64,000 bases of DNA from Bacillus sp. (in: firmicutes) (GCA_017656295.1 JACDOC010000001.1:1-64000); one strand, 5' to 3'. Counted from the first letter of the stretch, positions 42,183 through 52,075 are shown. Notes: a model not told the origin generated them from the sequence alone. Made by a program: numbers and translations.

Positions 42183-43655
42183 ATGAATTTACTTAATAGA
42201 TTAAAAGATATTCACAATAAAATAAAAGTGTCCGTTTCTTCAATTTCTACTAGCTTATTAAAGAAGACAGTGATTACAGCGTTAGCCGTTTCAGCTATTT
42301 CGATACATACGGTTTCTGCATCAGAAGAAAACGGAATGTTTGAAACCGTCTATCATGTCTATATGAATGATACATACATTGGGACAGTTTCTGATCAATC
42401 TGTCATTAATCAAGTAATTGCCGATAAAATGAGTGAGTACAAAGAGAAATATGGTAATTACGAATTTGAATTAGGAAAAGATGTGACGTACATTCCAGAG
42501 TTCGTTTATCGTAAAACAGTCGATAACGAACGAACAGCTGAAAAGCTACGTGAAACATTGTCTGTTGAAACGGAAGCGGTAGCGATTGTAGTCAATGACC
42601 AGCCTGCAGTATATGTAAAATCAAAAGAAGACGCGGACAAAGTGTTAGAGCAATTAAAATTATCGTATGTTTCAGCGGAACAATTAAAACTGATTGAAGA
42701 ACAAAAAGCTTCTAATCAACCACTTCCACTACTAAAAGAAAGCGAATCTCGTATTATTGATGTTCAGATGGTGGAAGATGTCAAATTGGAAACGCAAATG
42801 GTTGAACCTAGCCAACTCATGTCTGTTGAAGATACGGTAAACTACTTGAAAAAAGGGACGCTTGAAGAGAAAAAATATGTTGTCCAAGAAGGCGAAGTGC
42901 TTGGTTCCATCGCATCAAAGCATAATCTTTCATTAAAACAACTCCTTGCACTCAACCCTGGAGTAACGGAAGATACGCTGCTTCAAATCGGTCAAGAACT
43001 TAATGTAACTGTATATGAACCTCTTGTTCATATCGTCGTTCAAAAAGAAGTAAACAAAAAAGAAACGATTCCTTATAAAAAAGAAGTCATTGAAGATAAA
43101 TCTCTTTTCAAGGGAGAAACACGCGTTAAGCAAGAAGGTCAAAACGGTGAACGATCCGTTACTTATGTAATAACCGAAACGAACGGCATTCAAACAAGTA
43201 AACAAATAAAAGAAGATAAAATTTTAAAAGAACCAGTTAATCATATTGTCATTAAAGGAACAAAAGTGATTCCTTCCCGAGGTACTGGAAATTTTGCTTG
43301 GCCAACCGTTGGTGGTTATATTTCTAGTAAACAAGGGTATCGTTGGGGCAAATTCCATAAAGGAATTGACATTGCTCGACCAAGCAACTACACCATCAAA
43401 GCGGCTGATAACGGAGTCGTTACATTTGCCGGCTGGGACGGAGGTTACGGAAAGAAAATTGTGATTAACCACAAAAATGGGTTTAAGACGGTATACGCGC
43501 ACTTAAGCACAATTAATGTATCCGTTGGTCAAACCGTCTCTAAAGGTCAAAAAATAGGAGTCATGGGATCTACAGGAAACTCTACGGGAACCCATCTCCA
43601 TTTCGAAGTGTATAAAAATGGAGTGCTACAAAACCCATTAAACTATTTACATTAA
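42183..43655 (+). CDS. Secreted M23 endopeptidase with LysM and G5 domains
   Basis: A 490-residue exported peptidoglycan hydrolase. A long N-terminal signal region (hydrophobic KKTVITALAVSAISIHTVSA, about 33-52) is followed by an unassigned region (to about 230), a LysM motif (YVVQEGEVLGSIASKHNLSLKQLL, about 232-256), a G5 domain (KKETIPYKKEVIEDKSLFKGET, about 295-370) and an M23 LytM domain with KFHKGIDIARP (metal His and Asp) and THLHFEVYKNG. AGGAGG lies 9 bp before the ATG. It is upstream of walRK, whose regulon includes such enzymes. Confidence 0.94.
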   Translation: MNLLNRLKDIHNKIKVSVSSISTSLLKKTVITALAVSAISIHTVSASEENGMFETVYHVYMNDTYIGTVSDQSVINQVIADKMSEYKEKYGNYEFELGKDVTYIPEFVYRKTVDNERTAEKLRETLSVETEAVAIVVNDQPAVYVKSKEDADKVLEQLKLSYVSAEQLKLIEEQKASNQPLPLLKESESRIIDVQMVEDVKLETQMVEPSQLMSVEDTVNYLKKGTLEEKKYVVQEGEVLGSIASKHNLSLKQLLALNPGVTEDTLLQIGQELNVTVYEPLVHIVVQKEVNKKETIPYKKEVIEDKSLFKGETRVKQEGQNGERSVTYVITETNGIQTSKQIKEDKILKEPVNHIVIKGTKVIPSRGTGNFAWPTVGGYISSKQGYRWGKFHKGIDIARPSNYTIKAADNGVVTFAGWDGGYGKKIVINHKNGFKTVYAHLSTINVSVGQTVSKGQKIGVMGSTGNSTGTHLHFEVYKNGVLQNPLNYLH

Positions 43656-43658
43656 TAA

Positions 43659-43709
43659 AAAAGGCCATTTAAAGGAATTTCCCCTTTAAATGGCCTTTCC
43701 CCTTTTTTT
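43659..43709 (+). terminator. Terminator of the M23 gene
   Basis: A perfect 16-bp stem AAAGGCCATTTAAAGG / CCTTTAAATGGCCTTT with TTTTTTT after a CCCC spacer. Confidence 0.9.
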
Positions 43710-43712
43710 AAT

Positions 43713-43980
43713 GGCTATGTTATATTTTATTGTTGATTTTAAGCAAGTTGTTCACATAAAGTGAAAGGCGGCGACTCCAGCGGGAACAAGAAGCCGCAAG
43801 ACCCATACTTGAGCGTAGCGAGGGAAGCGGCTTGCGGCTTGCCCGCGGAAAGCGTCCGCCACAAGCGAAATGTATAAATATCAACAGTAACGTTTAACAG
43901 ACATTCATGCCAATTGCCCTTAGCACATCGATGAATGAAATAACAGTAAAAGTTATCCACAGTTATTTTAGGGTAGAGCC
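43713..43980 (+). mobile_element. MITE-like element, copy 3 (long form)
   Basis: A 268-bp element from GGCTATGTTATATT to GGGTAGAGCC. Flanks are TTTTTAAT (43705-43712) and TTTTAAAT (43981-43988), a 7-of-8 direct repeat. Its right extension matches copy 2 nearly base for base (ATTCATGCCAATTGCC ... AGTTATCCACA). It lies between the M23 terminator and walR. Confidence 0.85.
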
Positions 43981-44171
43981 TTTTAAATAGAAAGAAACTA
44001 GAGCATAAAAGTTGGACATTCTAACAATTGAAATAAACTTGTAAACATCGAACGGATGAATTCAAAGAAAGAACATGATAAAGTAATTTTAGAAAAGTAT
44101 GACTTCCCAACGTTATGATTTTAGGCTATGAAATGTCAATAAAATAAAATATAGATAAAGGAGTATAAATG

Positions 44172-44879
44172 ATGGATAAAAAGATTTTAGTTGTTGATGA
44201 TGAAAAACCAATTGCCGAAATATTACAGTTTAATTTACAGAAAGAAGGATACGAAGTACATTGTGCCTTCGATGGGGACGAAGCATTACAAATGGTAGAA
44301 GAAATTAAACCAGACCTTATTTTATTAGATATTATGCTTCCCAACCGCGATGGCATGGAAGTGTGCCGAGAAGTGCGAAAAAAATATGAAATGCCGATTA
44401 TTATGTTGACTGCTAAAGACTCGGAAATTGACAAAGTACTTGGTTTAGAACTAGGGGCTGACGACTATGTAACGAAACCGTTCAGCACACGCGAATTAAT
44501 CGCCCGGGTCAAAGCGAATTTACGTCGACATCAGCAATCAGCGACGAAAGAGGAAGACAAAGATCAAAATGAAATTACGGTAGGTTCACTCGTCATTCAT
44601 CCGAATGCGTACATGGTGACAAAACGAGGAGAAACGATTGAATTAACGCATCGTGAATTCGAATTGCTTCATTATTTAGCGAAACATATCGGACAAGTCA
44701 TGACACGTGAACATTTGTTGCAAACGGTATGGGGTTATGATTATTATGGGGACGTTCGGACCGTCGATGTGACGATTCGACGTTTACGGGAAAAAATTGA
44801 AGATAATCCAAGCCATCCAACTTGGATTGTTACACGAAGAGGAGTTGGCTATTACTTACGCAACCCTGAGCAGGAGTAA
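44172..44879 (+). CDS. walR: Response regulator WalR (YycF)
   Basis: A 235-residue OmpR-type regulator essential for wall homeostasis. The receiver domain shows [17 protein letters not shown], the phospho-acceptor Asp in [11 protein letters not shown] (about 53), and [24 protein letters not shown]; the winged helix includes [16 protein letters not shown] and [15 protein letters not shown]. It is nearly identical to B. subtilis YycF in the blocks I can recall. The start ATG at 44172 is 8 bp from AAAGGAG; the preceding ATG at 44169 is also possible. Confidence 0.98.
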   Translation: MDKKILVVDDEKPIAEILQFNLQKEGYEVHCAFDGDEALQMVEEIKPDLILLDIMLPNRDGMEVCREVRKKYEMPIIMLTAKDSEIDKVLGLELGADDYVTKPFSTRELIARVKANLRRHQQSATKEEDKDQNEITVGSLVIHPNAYMVTKRGETIELTHREFELLHYLAKHIGQVMTREHLLQTVWGYDYYGDVRTVDVTIRRLREKIEDNPSHPTWIVTRRGVGYYLRNPEQE

Positions 44880-44883
44880 CGCC

Positions 44884-46707
44884 ATGAAAAAAGTAGGTTT
44901 TTTTCGTTCCATTCATTTAAAATTTGTATTAATTTATGTATTGCTTATTTTAATTGCAATGCAAATTATTAGTGTTTATTTCGTTCGTGAATTAGAGGAC
45001 AAATTGGTCACGAACTTTAAAAATTCCGTTCTAGAACGTGTGAATTTACTTGAATATAACCTACGTGAGGAAATGTTACGTGAACGAAAAGAAGGGGACC
45101 CTCCGTTATCGGAAGAGATTCGAAATATTTTAATCGATTTTGTGGCGACGGATATTCCGGAAGTTCGTGTCATTGATAACAGAAGTAAAATTATTGGAAC
45201 ATCCGATATTAATAACCAAGGAATCGTTGGTCAACGGACAACAGAAGTCATTGTTAAGCGGACATTAGCTGTCGGTAATGTCGAAGAAGAAATTTTAATT
45301 GACAAACAGACCGGGCATCGCATTTGGGTGTTAACCACTCCCATAAAAGCCGAAGGAGAAGTGCTAGGGGCGATCTACTTAATTGCGAGAATTGAGAACG
45401 TCTTCGATCAAATGAATGAAATTAACGAAATATTTGCTACGGGGACAGCGATTGCCCTCGCTATTACAGCGGTGTTAGGGGTCTTATTAGCACAAACCAT
45501 TACCCGTCCTATTTCTGATATGCGTAAACAAGCGATTGAAATGGGGAAAGGGAATTTTTCAAGGAAAGTTAAAGTATACGGATACGATGAAATTGGACAG
45601 CTTGCTGTCTCGTTTAATAACTTAACGAAAAAGCTTCAAGAAGCACAAGCAACAACAGAGGGGGAACGGAGAAAACTGTCCTCCGTTTTGTCTTATATGA
45701 CCGATGGTGTCATTGCTACTGATCGGAAAGGTCGTGTCATCTTAATTAACGAGCCAGCTGCTAAAATGCTGAATGTTTCACGTGAAACAGTGTTATCGTA
45801 TCCCATTGTTAAATTGCTTGGACTTGAAGGCAAGTACACATTTGAAGATTTATTAGAAGAGCGAGATTCAATCATTCTTGATTATAGTACACCGGAAGAT
45901 CCTTATATTTTACGGGCAAACTTTTCTATTATTCAAAAAGAGACTGGATTTGTAAATGGATTAATTACGGTTTTACACGATATTACCGAACAGGAGAAAA
46001 TTGATCGAGAACGCCGAGAGTTCGTCGCCAATGTATCCCATGAATTAAGGACTCCGTTAACAACGATGAGAAGCTATCTAGAAGCATTAGCTGAAGGTGC
46101 TTGGAGAGATGAAGAAATTGCTCCACGCTTCTTAGAAGTTACCCAAAATGAAACTGAGCGGATGATTCGATTAGTAAACGATTTATTGCAACTATCCAAA
46201 ATGGATAGTAAGGACTACCGGTTAAATAAAGATTGGGTCGACTTCACACAATTTTTCCATCGAATTATTGACCGGTTCGAACTCACAAAAGAACGACATA
46301 TAACGTTTAAACGAGAGCTTCCAAACAAAGCAATGTTTGTAGAAATTGATGAAGATAAAATTACGCAGGTCATTGACAATATTATTAGTAATGCGTTGAA
46401 ATATTCTCCTGAGGGTGGTCAAATTACCTTCAAGGTAAAGGAATTAGAGCATTTTCTTGAAGTGAGCATTTCCGATGAAGGAATGGGCATACCAAAGGAA
46501 AACTTAGAGAAAATTTTTGAACGTTTTTACCGTGTAGACAAGGCGCGTTCACGTAAAATGGGCGGAACAGGTCTAGGACTAGCCATTGCGAAAGAAATGG
46601 TCGTTGCACACGGTGGACAAATTTGGGCGACGAGTGTGGAAGGCGAAGGAACAACGATTTACTTCACTCTTCCATATGACCGTACACAAGAGGATGATTG
46701 GTCATGA
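44884..46707 (+). CDS. walK: Sensor histidine kinase WalK (YycG)
   Basis: A 607-residue membrane kinase partner of WalR. TM1 (about 12-33), an extracellular Cache-like sensor (34-180), TM2 (about 185-203), HAMP (ARTITRP-type LAQTITRPISDMRKQAIEMGKGNF), PAS (LSSVLSYMTDGVIATDRKGRVILIN), the HisKA H-box NVSHELRTPLTTMRSYLEAL, and the N, G1 and G2 boxes (DNIISNALKYSPEGG; EGMGIP; GTGLGLAI). The gene carries a perfect parS site (45774-45789). It starts 4 bp after walR. Confidence 0.98.
   Translation: MKKVGFFRSIHLKFVLIYVLLILIAMQIISVYFVRELEDKLVTNFKNSVLERVNLLEYNLREEMLRERKEGDPPLSEEIRNILIDFVATDIPEVRVIDNRSKIIGTSDINNQGIVGQRTTEVIVKRTLAVGNVEEEILIDKQTGHRIWVLTTPIKAEGEVLGAIYLIARIENVFDQMNEINEIFATGTAIALAITAVLGVLLAQTITRPISDMRKQAIEMGKGNFSRKVKVYGYDEIGQLAVSFNNLTKKLQEAQATTEGERRKLSSVLSYMTDGVIATDRKGRVILINEPAAKMLNVSRETVLSYPIVKLLGLEGKYTFEDLLEERDSIILDYSTPEDPYILRANFSIIQKETGFVNGLITVLHDITEQEKIDRERREFVANVSHELRTPLTTMRSYLEALAEGAWRDEEIAPRFLEVTQNETERMIRLVNDLLQLSKMDSKDYRLNKDWVDFTQFFHRIIDRFELTKERHITFKRELPNKAMFVEIDEDKITQVIDNIISNALKYSPEGGQITFKVKELEHFLEVSISDEGMGIPKENLEKIFERFYRVDKARSRKMGGTGLGLAIAKEMVVAHGGQIWATSVEGEGTTIYFTLPYDRTQEDDWS
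45774..45789. other. parS: parS site inside walK
   Basis: TGTTTCACGTGAAACA, a perfect 16-bp parS palindrome, encodes part of NVSRETV in WalK. It lies about 25 kb from the spo0J copy and about 35 kb from oriC. Confidence 0.92.
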
Positions 46708-48023
46708 GATATGAAACGATAAAGTCAGTAATTTTGACCATTTTGGCGTTGTTAAGCATTGTGTTAACGTATAATTTATGGACGTATCAACCGGCTTACG
46801 ATACGATTGACAATAATTACATTCACGAAATTTCGATCAGTGAAAAACGGGACATTTCTGACGTCGTTCGGCCAACGTTATTACTTTTTCATAAATATGG
46901 CTATCATTATGGAACGGTCCAACCGAATGTTATCGAAAAGTTCATTCAGATGATGAAAAAATGGGACTTATATGATTGGCAAGACCTTTCGGAAGAACTG
47001 AATTCGAGTGAATTTTTTTCGCTTGTGCATGGAGATCAACGAATCGAAATCGTTTTTCCTGATATTGTTCCTTTTGACGTATTTAATTCCGTTATTAGTA
47101 TCGACGATGACTCTTTGAGCAATTCTTCTTTTGATCGTTTAATCATTGAAATGAACGAATCAAATAAGCATGAAGCGGACGTCTATTTTGTGAATTACGA
47201 GAAGCGACTTGTCATTGAAGCTCATCTGGAATCGCCACTTTCCTATCCGTTTCTAGCAAGTACGTGGGAGAAAGCAGAAGATTATACTCGTTATTTTGAC
47301 TATGACGTCCAAGGCATTCGGAAATTATTTTTACCGCAAGATGCCCTTAAATTTTCGGTCATTAAGTATTATACGTATGTCATTAATCCTGATAAGTTTA
47401 AGTTAGCGCTTTTTAGCGACCCTAGCTTTGTAACGAAAGATTTATTAGATCAAGGAGATCAGTACACAGATGGAACGAGTATGATGAATGTCGATTATCA
47501 ACGAAGCCTTATTACTTATGTGAATCCAGCCAATAATCGGGTGTCTTTCTCTATGTTAAAAAATGGGGATTTGTTACAACAAACGATTGATTTTATTAAT
47601 GATCATGGTGGATGGACGGATGATTATCTTTACTTTGGGATGAGTCCCGCTGAACAAAAAGTATCGTTCCGCTTATTTATTGATGGGTTTCCGGTGTTTA
47701 ATGAAGAAGGAATGGCCGAAATTGTGGAGTTTTGGGGAAATAATGAAATATACAAATACGTTCGCCCGTTTTATACTCTCAATTTACCGTTAACCGCTGA
47801 GCATATCACGTTACCGTCTGGATATGAGATGTTAGACCAACTCGTTAATCGACCTGATTTTGAACTCGAATATTTAGAAGACGTGACGATTGGGTATAAA
47901 ATGTATCGAGATCCGCAAACACCGAAAGTTCTCATCTTTGAACCTTCATGGTACTATCGGTATGGCGGTTCGTGGCTCCGCTTGACGTCTGATGAGGAGG
48001 TAACGAATCGTGGACTGGAGTAA
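46704..48023 (+). CDS. walH: WalK regulatory protein WalH (YycH)
   Basis: A 439-residue membrane-anchored protein with one N-terminal helix (SVILTILALLSIVLTYNLW, about 8-26) and a large extracellular part. WalH and WalI contact WalK in the membrane and restrain or adjust its activity. Start ATG at 46704, preceded by GAGGATG; it overlaps walK by 4 bp. Family identity rests on position, length and topology as well as similarity. Confidence 0.93.
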   Translation: MRYETIKSVILTILALLSIVLTYNLWTYQPAYDTIDNNYIHEISISEKRDISDVVRPTLLLFHKYGYHYGTVQPNVIEKFIQMMKKWDLYDWQDLSEELNSSEFFSLVHGDQRIEIVFPDIVPFDVFNSVISIDDDSLSNSSFDRLIIEMNESNKHEADVYFVNYEKRLVIEAHLESPLSYPFLASTWEKAEDYTRYFDYDVQGIRKLFLPQDALKFSVIKYYTYVINPDKFKLALFSDPSFVTKDLLDQGDQYTDGTSMMNVDYQRSLITYVNPANNRVSFSMLKNGDLLQQTIDFINDHGGWTDDYLYFGMSPAEQKVSFRLFIDGFPVFNEEGMAEIVEFWGNNEIYKYVRPFYTLNLPLTAEHITLPSGYEMLDQLVNRPDFELEYLEDVTIGYKMYRDPQTPKVLIFEPSWYYRYGGSWLRLTSDEEVTNRGLE

Positions 48024-48813
48024 AACGAAGACGATCTTTATTATCGTTTTCTTTATTTTAGATATCTTTTTATTTGTTCAGTTTCTTGATAAGCGACATG
48101 CCAGTCAATTGAATATGACAAAAGATGCGTCCATTGAAGAAAAATTAAAAGACAATGGCATTCAATACGTCGAGCTCCCAAGTGAAAACACGAAAGGAAA
48201 GTATTTGACAGCGAAATCAAAAAATTTTTCGGATGTCAATTTGGAAGAATTACCAAATCAATCGATTACCATTCAAAACGGGACCACTCTTCTATCTATT
48301 TTTGACGAACCGATTTCAGTAAAGGAAAACATGGAGCAAGAAATGATTCATACGTTTTTAAAAACGTATGTTTATCAAGGAGGGCAATACCGGTTTTGGA
48401 AGTGGGATCAGGAACAAAATCGCCTCATCTTATACCAGGAATATAATCAAAAATTGTTTTTTAAAAACGTCAATGGACGTTTAATAGTAAATTTAAATGA
48501 TCAAAATCAAATCATTGGGTACGAACAAACATTGCTCGAAGACATACAAGAACTCGCCAATGAAAACATTTTGCCAGCTATTCGGGCCATTGAAACGATT
48601 CATCAACAAGGATTAATAAAAGCCGATAGTAAAATAACCAAGGTTGAACTCGGGTACTATACGTTAGTACAATTAACAGAGTCACAAGTATTAACCCCAA
48701 CATGGCACTTTGTGATTGAACAAGGAGATACGAAAAAAGTAGAAGATATTTTTGTTAATGCAATTGAAGGACAAGTGTTCCAAGTATCGGAAAAACAGGG
48801 GATAATGGAGTGA
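48010..48813 (+). CDS. walI: WalK regulatory protein WalI (YycI)
   Basis: A 267-residue membrane-anchored partner of WalH. It starts [29 protein letters not shown], one N-terminal helix followed by an extracellular YycH/YycI-type domain. GTG start after AGGAGGT; the 5' end overlaps walH by 14 bp, so translation is coupled. Confidence 0.94.
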   Translation: MDWSKTKTIFIIVFFILDIFLFVQFLDKRHASQLNMTKDASIEEKLKDNGIQYVELPSENTKGKYLTAKSKNFSDVNLEELPNQSITIQNGTTLLSIFDEPISVKENMEQEMIHTFLKTYVYQGGQYRFWKWDQEQNRLILYQEYNQKLFFKNVNGRLIVNLNDQNQIIGYEQTLLEDIQELANENILPAIRAIETIHQQGLIKADSKITKVELGYYTLVQLTESQVLTPTWHFVIEQGDTKKVEDIFVNAIEGQVFQVSEKQGIME

Positions 48814-48818
48814 ACAGC

Positions 48819-49613
48819 ATGTCGATACGATTTAGTGTACTAGCTAGTGGGAGTACAGGAAATGCAATATACGTGGAAACCGAAGAGCATGCTTTTTTAG
48901 TCGATGCTGGACTAAGCGGAAAGCAAATGGAAGGACTATTTCAAAAAATTGACCGAAAGATTGACCAATTAACAGGCATTTTAGTGACGCACGAACATAG
49001 TGATCACATTAAAGGACTAGGCGTGATAGCGCGAAAGTATCGCCTACCGATATACGCCAATGAAAAAACGTGGAAGGCGATGGACGGGTTAATTGGAGAA
49101 ATACCGATCGAACAAAAATTCGTGTTTGAAATGGAATCTGTTCGTTCGTTTGGTTCACTCGATATCGAGTCATTTGGCGTGTCGCACGATGCGGTCGAGC
49201 CGATGTTTTATATTTTCCACCATGGTGGAAAAAAGCTCGTTCTGATTACGGACACGGGATATGTGAGCGACCGAATGAAAGGAACGATTAAAAATGCAGA
49301 TGTGTTTATTTTTGAAAGCAACCATGATGTAGATATGCTTCGGATGGGTCGATATCCGTGGAGCGTGAAGCGGCGTATTTTAAGCGATGTCGGTCACGTT
49401 TCTAATGAAGATGCAGCTTTGGCGATGAGTGAAGTCATTGGTGACAAGACAAAGCACATTTATTTAGCGCATTTAAGCCAAGATAACAATATGAAAGATT
49501 TAGCCCGCATGAGTGTCAGCCAAGTGTTAGCTCAGAAAGGATTTGTAGTTGGTGAACAATTTTCTTTACATGATACGGACCCGAAAATACCGACTCCTCT
49601 CGTAGCAGTCTAA
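48819..49613 (+). CDS. walJ: MBL-fold hydrolase WalJ (YycJ)
   Basis: A 264-residue metallo-beta-lactamase fold protein with the metal-binding [10 protein letters not shown] (about 57-66), [20 protein letters not shown] and HLSQDNN. WalJ is reported as an exonuclease acting in mismatch repair or a link between wall signalling and DNA metabolism; the detailed role is less settled. The ATG at 48819 gives the [15 protein letters not shown] start matching B. subtilis; a GTG at 48810 overlaps the walI end. Confidence 0.95.
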   Translation: MSIRFSVLASGSTGNAIYVETEEHAFLVDAGLSGKQMEGLFQKIDRKIDQLTGILVTHEHSDHIKGLGVIARKYRLPIYANEKTWKAMDGLIGEIPIEQKFVFEMESVRSFGSLDIESFGVSHDAVEPMFYIFHHGGKKLVLITDTGYVSDRMKGTIKNADVFIFESNHDVDMLRMGRYPWSVKRRILSDVGHVSNEDAALAMSEVIGDKTKHIYLAHLSQDNNMKDLARMSVSQVLAQKGFVVGEQFSLHDTDPKIPTPLVAV

Positions 49614-49763
49614 TTTCATAGATTCATAGATTATAGCTCATCCTGTTTCATGTTCATTTCTTTGTTTACGTTTGTTCATAGAAATTTCATTTTTTCGGAT
49701 TATAATCAAACCAGAAAGGTAAAATAAGGGATAGCAGTCGTTCGGATAAAGGAGTGGTGTGAA

Positions 49764-50975
49764 ATGGGATATTACGATGACCATTATCAAGGCCGTAATA
49801 ATGAAACAAAAAGCCGAAAAGGTGGCTATCTTCTCGCTAGTTTTGTTGGTGTTTTATTAGGGGCGATGCTTGTTATTGTCGCTCTCCCACAACTTGTAGA
49901 CTTAGATGTTCTCCCATATCAATTAGATGAGCAGTCGCAACAAACGGAAAACGGATCCAATATTCCGGTTCAACAATTTTCCTATGATATAACGTCCGAT
50001 GTGACTAAAGCGGTCGAAAAAACGAGTGCGGCCGTTGTCGGTATCACGAATATTCAATCCGCTAATTTTTGGTCGATTGGTGATCAACAAGAAGCGGGAA
50101 CTGGTTCGGGTGTGATTTATAAAAAAGCGGGTGGAAAAGCGTATATCGTTACCAACTATCATGTGATTGAAGGCGCGGACCAACTTGAAGTAACGTTAGA
50201 AGACGGGACAAAAATTCCGGCGGTCATTCGCGGTGGTGATATTTGGACGGATTTAGCCGTTCTTGAAGTGGACGGCAGTCAAATCGAGACGGTCGCGGAA
50301 TTCGGAAATTCTGATTTACTGAAACCAGGGGAGCCGGTCATGGCCATTGGGAACCCGCTTGGCTTAGAGTTTAGCGGCTCTGTTACGCAAGGAATCATCT
50401 CTGGTTTAGAGCGAACCATTCCGGTGGATTTAAACGGTGACGGCTATGAAGATTGGCAAGCGGAAGTAATCCAAACCGATGCCGCCATTAACCCCGGAAA
50501 TAGCGGTGGGGCGTTAGTGAACATTGCCGGTCAAGTCGTTGGTATTAACTCCATGAAAATTGCCCAATCCGCTGTCGAAGGAATTGGCTTCGCGATACCA
50601 ATTAATACGGCTATTCCGGTTATCGAAGACTTAGAACGATACGGAGAGGTCAAACGCCCAGCGATGGGAGTCACCCTACGGAACGTAAACGAAATTTCTG
50701 CGTACCATCAACAGGAAACGCTCAAATTACCGAAAGATGTGACAGAAGGTGTCGTCATTGAGCGAATCGTACCAAATTCACCAGCTGAGCATGCAGGTTT
50801 ACAAGAGCTGGATGTCATCGTAGAACTTGATGGCGAAAAAATCGACAACATCTTAGATTTACGTAAGCATCTTTACATTGAAAAAGAAGTCGGAGACGAG
50901 ATGAAGGTCAAATTTTACCGAAATGGAAAACTTCAAGAAACGACGATTAAGCTAACGGATGAATCTTCACTATAA
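49764..50975 (+). CDS. htrC: HtrA-like serine protease (HtrC/YyxA)
   Basis: A 403-residue membrane-anchored protease. One helix (about 21-43), a trypsin-like domain with catalytic His (TNYHVIEGAD), Asp (TDLAVLEV) and Ser (NPGNSGGALVN), then one PDZ domain (VIERIVPNSPAEHAGLQELDVIVELDG). It degrades misfolded exported proteins. Its place after walJ is conserved in Bacillus. AAAGGAGTGGTG precedes the ATG. Confidence 0.96.
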   Translation: MGYYDDHYQGRNNETKSRKGGYLLASFVGVLLGAMLVIVALPQLVDLDVLPYQLDEQSQQTENGSNIPVQQFSYDITSDVTKAVEKTSAAVVGITNIQSANFWSIGDQQEAGTGSGVIYKKAGGKAYIVTNYHVIEGADQLEVTLEDGTKIPAVIRGGDIWTDLAVLEVDGSQIETVAEFGNSDLLKPGEPVMAIGNPLGLEFSGSVTQGIISGLERTIPVDLNGDGYEDWQAEVIQTDAAINPGNSGGALVNIAGQVVGINSMKIAQSAVEGIGFAIPINTAIPVIEDLERYGEVKRPAMGVTLRNVNEISAYHQQETLKLPKDVTEGVVIERIVPNSPAEHAGLQELDVIVELDGEKIDNILDLRKHLYIEKEVGDEMKVKFYRNGKLQETTIKLTDESSL

Positions 50976-51044
50976 TCGTGGATAACTATCCGAGCAGGAG
51001 AGTATATGGACTTTCCTGCTTTTTTTCATAATGATAAGATAACT

Positions 51045-51053
51045 TGTGGATAA
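51045..51053. promoter_or_regulatory. DnaA box upstream of the CxxC protein gene
   Basis: A perfect DnaA box TGTGGATAA. It belongs with the cluster at 51274-51316, and a CGTGGATAA near-match lies at about 50979. Confidence 0.55.
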
Positions 51054-51099
51054 AAATATTGCTTAGAGTAAAATACGCCAAAACGAAAGGAGATCAACG

Positions 51100-51258
51100 A
51101 TGATTTTTACGTGCAAAGAACATGTCGAACTTGCCTTAGATGTCATTGTTGACGAATACGAAACGGCACCACATTTAACAGAGCTTCCTGAGGAAAAAAA
51201 GTTATCAACAACCTGTGAATATTGTGAGAATCACGCTGAATATATGGTGGCGAACTAA
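51100..51258 (+). CDS. CxxH/CxxC mini-protein
   Basis: A 52-residue protein starting MIFTCKEHVELALDVIVDEYE, with CKEH near the N-terminus and CEYCENH near the C-terminus. These fit the small Bacillaceae CxxH/CxxC protein family found beside rlmH. Two Cys/His pairs suggest a zinc-binding knuckle; function unknown. AAAGGAGATC lies 6-7 bp upstream. Confidence 0.88.
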   Translation: MIFTCKEHVELALDVIVDEYETAPHLTELPEEKKLSTTCEYCENHAEYMVAN

Positions 51259-51273
51259 TATTCCCACACAATA

Positions 51274-51316
51274 TGTGGATACGTTATGTGGATATGTGGA
51301 TAACTACTGTGGATAT
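51274..51316. promoter_or_regulatory. DnaA-box cluster upstream of rlmH
   Basis: Four boxes in the same orientation within 43 bp: TGTGGATAC 51274-51282, TGTGGATAT 51287-51295, TGTGGATAA 51295-51303, TGTGGATAT 51308-51316. They are followed by three 11-bp near-identical repeats TTGT(T)CGTAAA (51319-51351). Confidence 0.8.
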
Positions 51317-51363
51317 ATTGTTCGTAAATTGTTCGTAAATTGTTTGTAAAGTGAGGATGAGCT

Positions 51364-51843
51364 GTGAATATTTCCATCATCTCTGTCGGAAAACTAAAAG
51401 AAAAATATTTAAAACAAGGAATTAACGAATATACGAAGCGTCTGTCGGCCTACGCCAAAGTGGACATCATCGAAGTGCCTGACGAAAAAGCACCTGAACA
51501 ACTGAGCGAAACAGAAGTGGAGATCGTTAAAAAGAAAGAAGGAGAGCGCATTTTAGCCAAAATCCATTCAGATACATATGTCATTGCTCTGGCCATTGAA
51601 GGAAAAATGAAATCATCGGAAGAACTTGCCGAATCCTTAGACAAACTAGCCACCTACGGCAAAAGTAAAATAGCTTTTGTCATCGGTGGCTCGCTTGGCC
51701 TTCACAAAGACGTTATGCAACGAGCGAACGAAGCTCTCTCCTTTAGCAAAATGACCTTCCCCCACCAACTCATGCGTCTCATCTTGCTGGAGCAAATTTA
51801 CCGTGCGTTCCGGATTAATCGGGGGGAACCGTATCACAAATAG
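51364..51843 (+). CDS. rlmH: 23S rRNA (pseudouridine1915-N3) methyltransferase RlmH
   Basis: A 159-residue SPOUT methyltransferase, the orfX product of staphylococci. [40 protein letters not shown] and the terminal INRGEPYHK are the family hallmarks. The last 18 bases (GAACCGTATCACAAATAG) match the SCC attachment consensus GAAGCnTATCAyAAATrr closely. GTG start after AGGATGAGCT. The accessory region begins immediately downstream. Confidence 0.97.
   Translation: MNISIISVGKLKEKYLKQGINEYTKRLSAYAKVDIIEVPDEKAPEQLSETEVEIVKKKEGERILAKIHSDTYVIALAIEGKMKSSEELAESLDKLATYGKSKIAFVIGGSLGLHKDVMQRANEALSFSKMTFPHQLMRLILLEQIYRAFRINRGEPYHK
51826..51843 (+). repeat. att-like site 1 (3' end of rlmH)
   Basis: GAACCGTATCACAAATAG, encoding EPYHK-stop. 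Direct repeats of this sequence recur at 58177 and 59264. In staphylococci this position is where Ccr recombinases insert SCC elements. Confidence 0.75.
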
Positions 51844-52075
51844 ATGCGGTCTTAAACTGTTCATATCATGTAAAAAACAAAAAGATAAGAGAATTCTTTT
51901 GGCAATCTATTGAAGACTACCTGAGTAGTATTGAAACCTTTATAAAGAAACATAGTAAGTTTTCTTCGCTTCATACTAATTTTGCATACTTTTTTAAAAG
52001 TAAATATGTTCTAAATAAACCCAAGCAGATATTCTATAGTAGAAATATCGTCTTGGGTTTATTAGTTGTAATCTA

